A DNA stretch of 64,000 bases from Roseinatronobacter thiooxidans (GTDB lineage: Bacteria > Pseudomonadota > Alphaproteobacteria > Rhodobacterales > Rhodobacteraceae), in assembly GCF_001870675.1 (NCBI RefSeq), contig NZ_MEHT01000005.1:1-64000 (forward strand), written 5' to 3'. The position numbers were made by a program, and so were the translations under genes. Each line of letters begins with the position of its first letter. The first letter of the stretch is position 1. Positions 61,358 to 64,000 of the stretch are shown piece after piece. The notes below the pieces were generated by a model. The model had not been told where the DNA came from. It ran no database searches and saw only the letters and a list, made by a program, of their open reading frames with translations.

Positions 61358-61804
61358 TCACCCTGCCCTGCGCGAGGGCACGCCCCCCTCGCGCAGGCGC
61401 GACTGGTAATGCGGCTCTGCCCAATTCGCGCGAGAGAGCCATTCCGCGGCCGGTTGCCGCTCTGCCAAAGCATCCGAGATTTCGACCTCATCAAAGCCCG
61501 AGCGCCGCGCCATCGCGTATTGGTCCGAGATCACATGCCCGCGCGCGCGCAAACGGCCCGCAAAGCCCATCCGGCGCAATTGCCGCGCAACGCTGAAACC
61601 GCGCCCGTCTGAAAAGGCAGGAAAATCAATGCGGATGAATGCAATTCCTTGCAATCGCCCCTCTAACGTTTCGGGCGCGATATCTGACGGCAGGTCCAGC
61701 GCGAGCGGGCGCTCGTCCGGGTCTGCGTCAAACGCTTCCAGCGGGGTAAAGCCTGCGCGCCAGTCATCTGGCGCAAAGCCGCTATCTGTGACAATCACAC
61801 TCAT
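61358..61804 (-). CDS. DUF934 protein of the sulfate-assimilation operon
   Basis: The 148-residue protein has the DUF934 pattern: LEAFDADPDERPLALDLPSD, then FIRIDFPAFSDGRGFSVAR and LRARGHVISDQY, ending near FDEVEI. DUF934 genes follow cysI/cysH in many proteobacteria and the protein probably helps sulfite reduction, though its activity is not established. It overlaps cysH by 4 nt. The last codons form an 11-bp hairpin (61368-61396), which may act as the operon's terminator. Confidence 0.9.
   Translation of the reverse strand: MSVIVTDSGFAPDDWRAGFTPLEAFDADPDERPLALDLPSDIAPETLEGRLQGIAFIRIDFPAFSDGRGFSVARQLRRMGFAGRLRARGHVISDQYAMARRSGFDEVEISDALAERQPAAEWLSRANWAEPHYQSRLREGGVPSRRAG
61368..61396. terminator. 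11-bp hairpin inside the DUF934 3' end
   Basis: CTGCGCGAGGG (61368-61378) pairs perfectly with CCCTCGCGCAG (61386-61396) around a 7-nt loop. It overlaps codons for the protein tail (LREGGVPSRRAG) and lies between the convergent Rrf2 and DUF934 genes. There is no U-tract, so a termination role is only likely. Confidence 0.45.
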
Positions 61805-62532
61805 GCTGCATCCTCCTGTCTGTCGGGGGTCGGCACGCCCCCTGTAAAATGAATACCGCATTCGGTCTTATTTGTTCCCCGCCACCGCCCCGCGCGCGGG
61901 TCTTCGCCTGTATTCACCCGCGTGGTGCAAGGCGCGCACCCGATCGAGGGGTAGCCCTGCGCAACCAGCGGATGGCGCGGCAGATCATGCGCGTCCAGAT
62001 ATGCGCCAACCGCGCCCGCGTCCCACTCGGCCAGCGGGTTCAGGCGAATGCGGCCGGTTTCCGGTTCCACCTCGGCGCGCTGAAGCAAGGCGCGCGTGTC
62101 CGCCTGATGACGCTTGCGCCCTGTGATCCAGCCATCATAGCCCGCCAGCGCGCGGGTCAGCGGGTCGGATTTGCGCAACTGGCAGCAGGTTTCCGTGTCG
62201 CTGCGGTACAACAACCCATCAGGGTCGCGGGCGAACAGGGCGGAACGATCCGGCGTCAGGGTCTGGATATTGCTTAGCCCCAGATGCGCCGCCAATGCGC
62301 GCTGATAGGCGACTGTTTCAGGAAACAGCGCAAGCGTGTCGATAAACAGCACCGGCAAGGCGCGGTCTATCTGGGCAACCATATGCAGCAGCACTGCGGA
62401 ATCGGCCCCGAAGGAGGACACCATCGCCACGCGCCGCACCGTGGCCAGCCCTGCGCGAAGGAACTCTTGCGCCGGAACCGCGCTGTGTTGCGCCAGAAGC
62501 GCTGCGACATGGTCATGCGGATCAGGCAGCAT
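61801..62532 (-). CDS. cysH: Assimilatory adenylyl-sulfate reductase (CysH, Fe-S type)
   Basis: CysH reduces activated sulfate to sulfite. The 243-residue protein has the PP-loop SSFGADSAVL, the catalytic Cys in ECGIHF (C225), and two further cysteine pairs, C116-C117 and C199/C202. These four cysteines are the [4Fe-4S] ligands that distinguish APS reductases from the PAPS-using enterobacterial enzyme. The start at 62532 lies 11 nt inside the cysI 3' end, so the two are coupled. Confidence 0.93.
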   Translation of the reverse strand: MLPDPHDHVAALLAQHSAVPAQEFLRAGLATVRRVAMVSSFGADSAVLLHMVAQIDRALPVLFIDTLALFPETVAYQRALAAHLGLSNIQTLTPDRSALFARDPDGLLYRSDTETCCQLRKSDPLTRALAGYDGWITGRKRHQADTRALLQRAEVEPETGRIRLNPLAEWDAGAVGAYLDAHDLPRHPLVAQGYPSIGCAPCTTRVNTGEDPRAGRWRGTNKTECGIHFTGGVPTPDRQEDAA

Positions 62533-64000
62533 CTGCGCGCCCTCCTGTCTGATATAACGCATCCTTGAACGGCTTGGGGCCAAGCCGGCGGAAGGTGTCG
62601 ATGAAACTTTCCTCTGCCCCCTCGCGCAATGCCAGATAGGCCGTCACCAGCCGGTCGATGGCCGGGATGATCTGGTCATAGGCGAAACCCGGCCCAGCCC
62701 GCTCGCCCAGCGCGGCGGTTTCGGTGCCGTCGCCGCCCAGCGTGATCTGGTAGTTTTCCACCCCTGCACGGTCCAGCCCCAGAATGCCGATATGGCCCAC
62801 ATGGTGATGCCCGCAGGCATTGATGCAGCCTGAAATCTTGATCTTCATCGCGCCAATATCCAGTTCCCGCGCGCGGAAAGCCTGCGCGATGTCCTGCGCC
62901 ACAGGGATGGATCGGGCGGTCGCCAAAGCGCAGTAATCCATGCCCGGGCAGGCAATGATGTCCGAGATCAGGCCGATATTGGCCGTGGCCAGCCCCGCCG
63001 CTTGCAGGGTGGCATGCACGCGTGGCAGGTCGGATTTATGCACATGCGGCAGAATGACATTCTGTTCATGGCTGATGCGCAATTCATCATGACCAAATTC
63101 CGCCGCCAGATCCGCCATGACGCGCATCTGCGCGGCAGTCGCGTCACCGGGCGTTGCGCCATGCGCTTTCAGGCTGATCGTGACGATGGCGTAATCGGGG
63201 TGGCGATGCGCCGCCAGATTGGTATCGGCAAACGAACGGAACACCGGATCATACGCATAGGCGGCGTCATATGCGGCAGTTGGCGCGCTGCGAAAGGCAG
63301 GCGGCGCGAAGGCTGCGCGCAGATCATGCAAAACGGCTTGGTCTGCCCCGCCCCATTCGGCGCGCAGCGTCTTGAACCGGCTGTCAACACGGGCGCGCAC
63401 CTCGTCCAGACCCAGTTCGTTTACCATGATCTTGATGCGCGCCTTGTATTTGTTATCGCGTCGCCCGAAGCTGTTATAGGTGCTGAGGATCGCTTCGATA
63501 TAGGGCAGCAGATCATCTTGCGGCAAGAACTCTGCCAGCACTTTGCCGATAACCGGCGTGCGCCCCAGACCGCCGCCGATGATCACCTCATAGCCCTGCG
63601 CGCCGTCACGCGTGACCATGCGCAGGCCAATATCATGCGCGCGGGTCACCGCGCGGTCATTGGGGCTGCCGGTGATGGCAATCTTGAACTTGCGCGGCAG
63701 GAACTGGAATTCGGGGTGATCGGTCGACCATTGGCGCAACAGTTCTGCCACAGGGCGCGGGTCGGCAATTTCATCTGCCGCAGCACCTGCGAAATGATCG
63801 GCTGTCACGTTGCGCACGCAATTGCCCGAAGTCTGGATCGCGTGCATTCCCACCTCGGCCAAAGCGTCCAGCATATCGGGTACGTCGCGCAGACGCGGCC
63901 AGTTGAACTGGATGTTCTGGCGCGTGGTGAAATGGCCATAGCCCTTGTCCCACCGCTCGGCAATCTCGGCAAGCTGGCGCATCTGCGCACTGTGCAAGGT
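62522..64000 (-). CDS. cysI: Assimilatory nitrite/sulfite reductase, N-terminus cut by the window edge
   Basis: This siroheme/[4Fe-4S] enzyme reduces sulfite to sulfide by six electrons. At least 491 residues are visible; the first part lies beyond the right edge. The cluster cysteines are seen as CPGMDYC and GCINACGHHHVG, and the siroheme contacts TSGNCVRNVT are near the truncated start. The operon partners cysH and DUF934 identify it as the sulfite rather than nitrite enzyme. It overlaps cysH by 11 nt. Confidence 0.93.
   Translation of the reverse strand, partial: TLHSAQMRQLAEIAERWDKGYGHFTTRQNIQFNWPRLRDVPDMLDALAEVGMHAIQTSGNCVRNVTADHFAGAAADEIADPRPVAELLRQWSTDHPEFQFLPRKFKIAITGSPNDRAVTRAHDIGLRMVTRDGAQGYEVIIGGGLGRTPVIGKVLAEFLPQDDLLPYIEAILSTYNSFGRRDNKYKARIKIMVNELGLDEVRARVDSRFKTLRAEWGGADQAVLHDLRAAFAPPAFRSAPTAAYDAAYAYDPVFRSFADTNLAAHRHPDYAIVTISLKAHGATPGDATAAQMRVMADLAAEFGHDELRISHEQNVILPHVHKSDLPRVHATLQAAGLATANIGLISDIIACPGMDYCALATARSIPVAQDIAQAFRARELDIGAMKIKISGCINACGHHHVGHIGILGLDRAGVENYQITLGGDGTETAALGERAGPGFAYDQIIPAIDRLVTAYLALREGAEESFIDTFRRLGPKPFKDALYQTGGRADAA

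Noticed and set aside
1-64000. CRISPR arrays, insertion sequences, prophage genes, tRNA or rRNA genes
   Set aside because: I searched the intergenic gaps for regularly spaced repeats, transposase or integrase motifs and cloverleaf-like sequences and saw none.

Overview
The window is about 64 kb of a GC-rich chromosome from an alphaproteobacterium, most likely a member of the Rhodobacterales (Rhodobacteraceae/Paracoccaceae type). Three things point that way: the gene families and their order (tsaE-addB-addA-trxA, cysI-cysH-DUF934, imuB behind an alphaproteobacterial GAAC-N7-GAAC LexA box, a membrane-anchored cytochrome cy-like protein), the cellulose operon carrying bcsN together with csgH-type curli genes, and the strong GC bias at third codon positions. 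I see no rRNA, tRNA, insertion sequence, prophage or CRISPR array. Most of the window is ordinary chromosome with short intergenic gaps and many ATGA or longer overlaps.

Layout, left to right. 0.3-9.7 kb: an MFS transporter, a cytochrome cy-like protein, a LysR regulator, then a plus-strand run of S49 peptidase, small zinc-ribbon membrane protein, Na/Ca exchanger, pteridine-reductase-like SDR, uvrC and a CobB sirtuin. 10-14.6 kb: a YhaO/YhaN-like (SbcCD-like) nuclease-ATPase pair. 14.6-21.7 kb: a DUF1800/DUF1501 pair, accA, a SOS-controlled orphan imuB and an MsbA-like exporter. 21.7-31.3 kb: an extracellular-matrix locus on the minus strand, bcsN-bcsA-bcsB-bcsZ-TPR protein, a strong terminator, then csgA-like, csgH and csgB-like genes. 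31.7-37.1 kb: hpf, folA-thyA, gloA (on the plus strand), a rhomboid protease, tpiA, and Fe-S assembly genes. 37.2-39.8 kb: hslU and hslV, split by an opposite-strand BrnT/BrnA toxin-antitoxin module. 39.9-47 kb: trxA, addA, addB, tsaE. 47-52.5 kb: a di-heme peroxidase, then a selenium pair made of a dehydrogenase-SelD fusion and the convergent selU/mnmH. 52.5-58.7 kb: a YbbAP-like ABC system with divergent tesA, metK, DUF2892 and DUF305 genes. 58.9-61.3 kb: nnrU-nnrS with a divergent NsrR-like Rrf2 regulator. 61.4-64 kb: the sulfate-assimilation operon cysI (cut by the window edge)-cysH-DUF934.

The genes form several working units: a biofilm matrix module (cellulose synthesis plus curli subunits, apparently without an outer-membrane exporter for either in this window), DNA repair (UvrC, AddAB, ImuB, YhaNO-like), tRNA modification and selenium use (TsaE, SelD, SelU), nitric-oxide stress (Rrf2, NnrS, NnrU) and reductive sulfur assimilation. 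The most unusual sequence feature is a roughly 200-bp dispersed repeat with conserved internal hairpins, present in three full copies and one partial copy, always in intergenic DNA. The toxin-antitoxin module between hslV and hslU and the joint cellulose-curli locus are the next most interesting.
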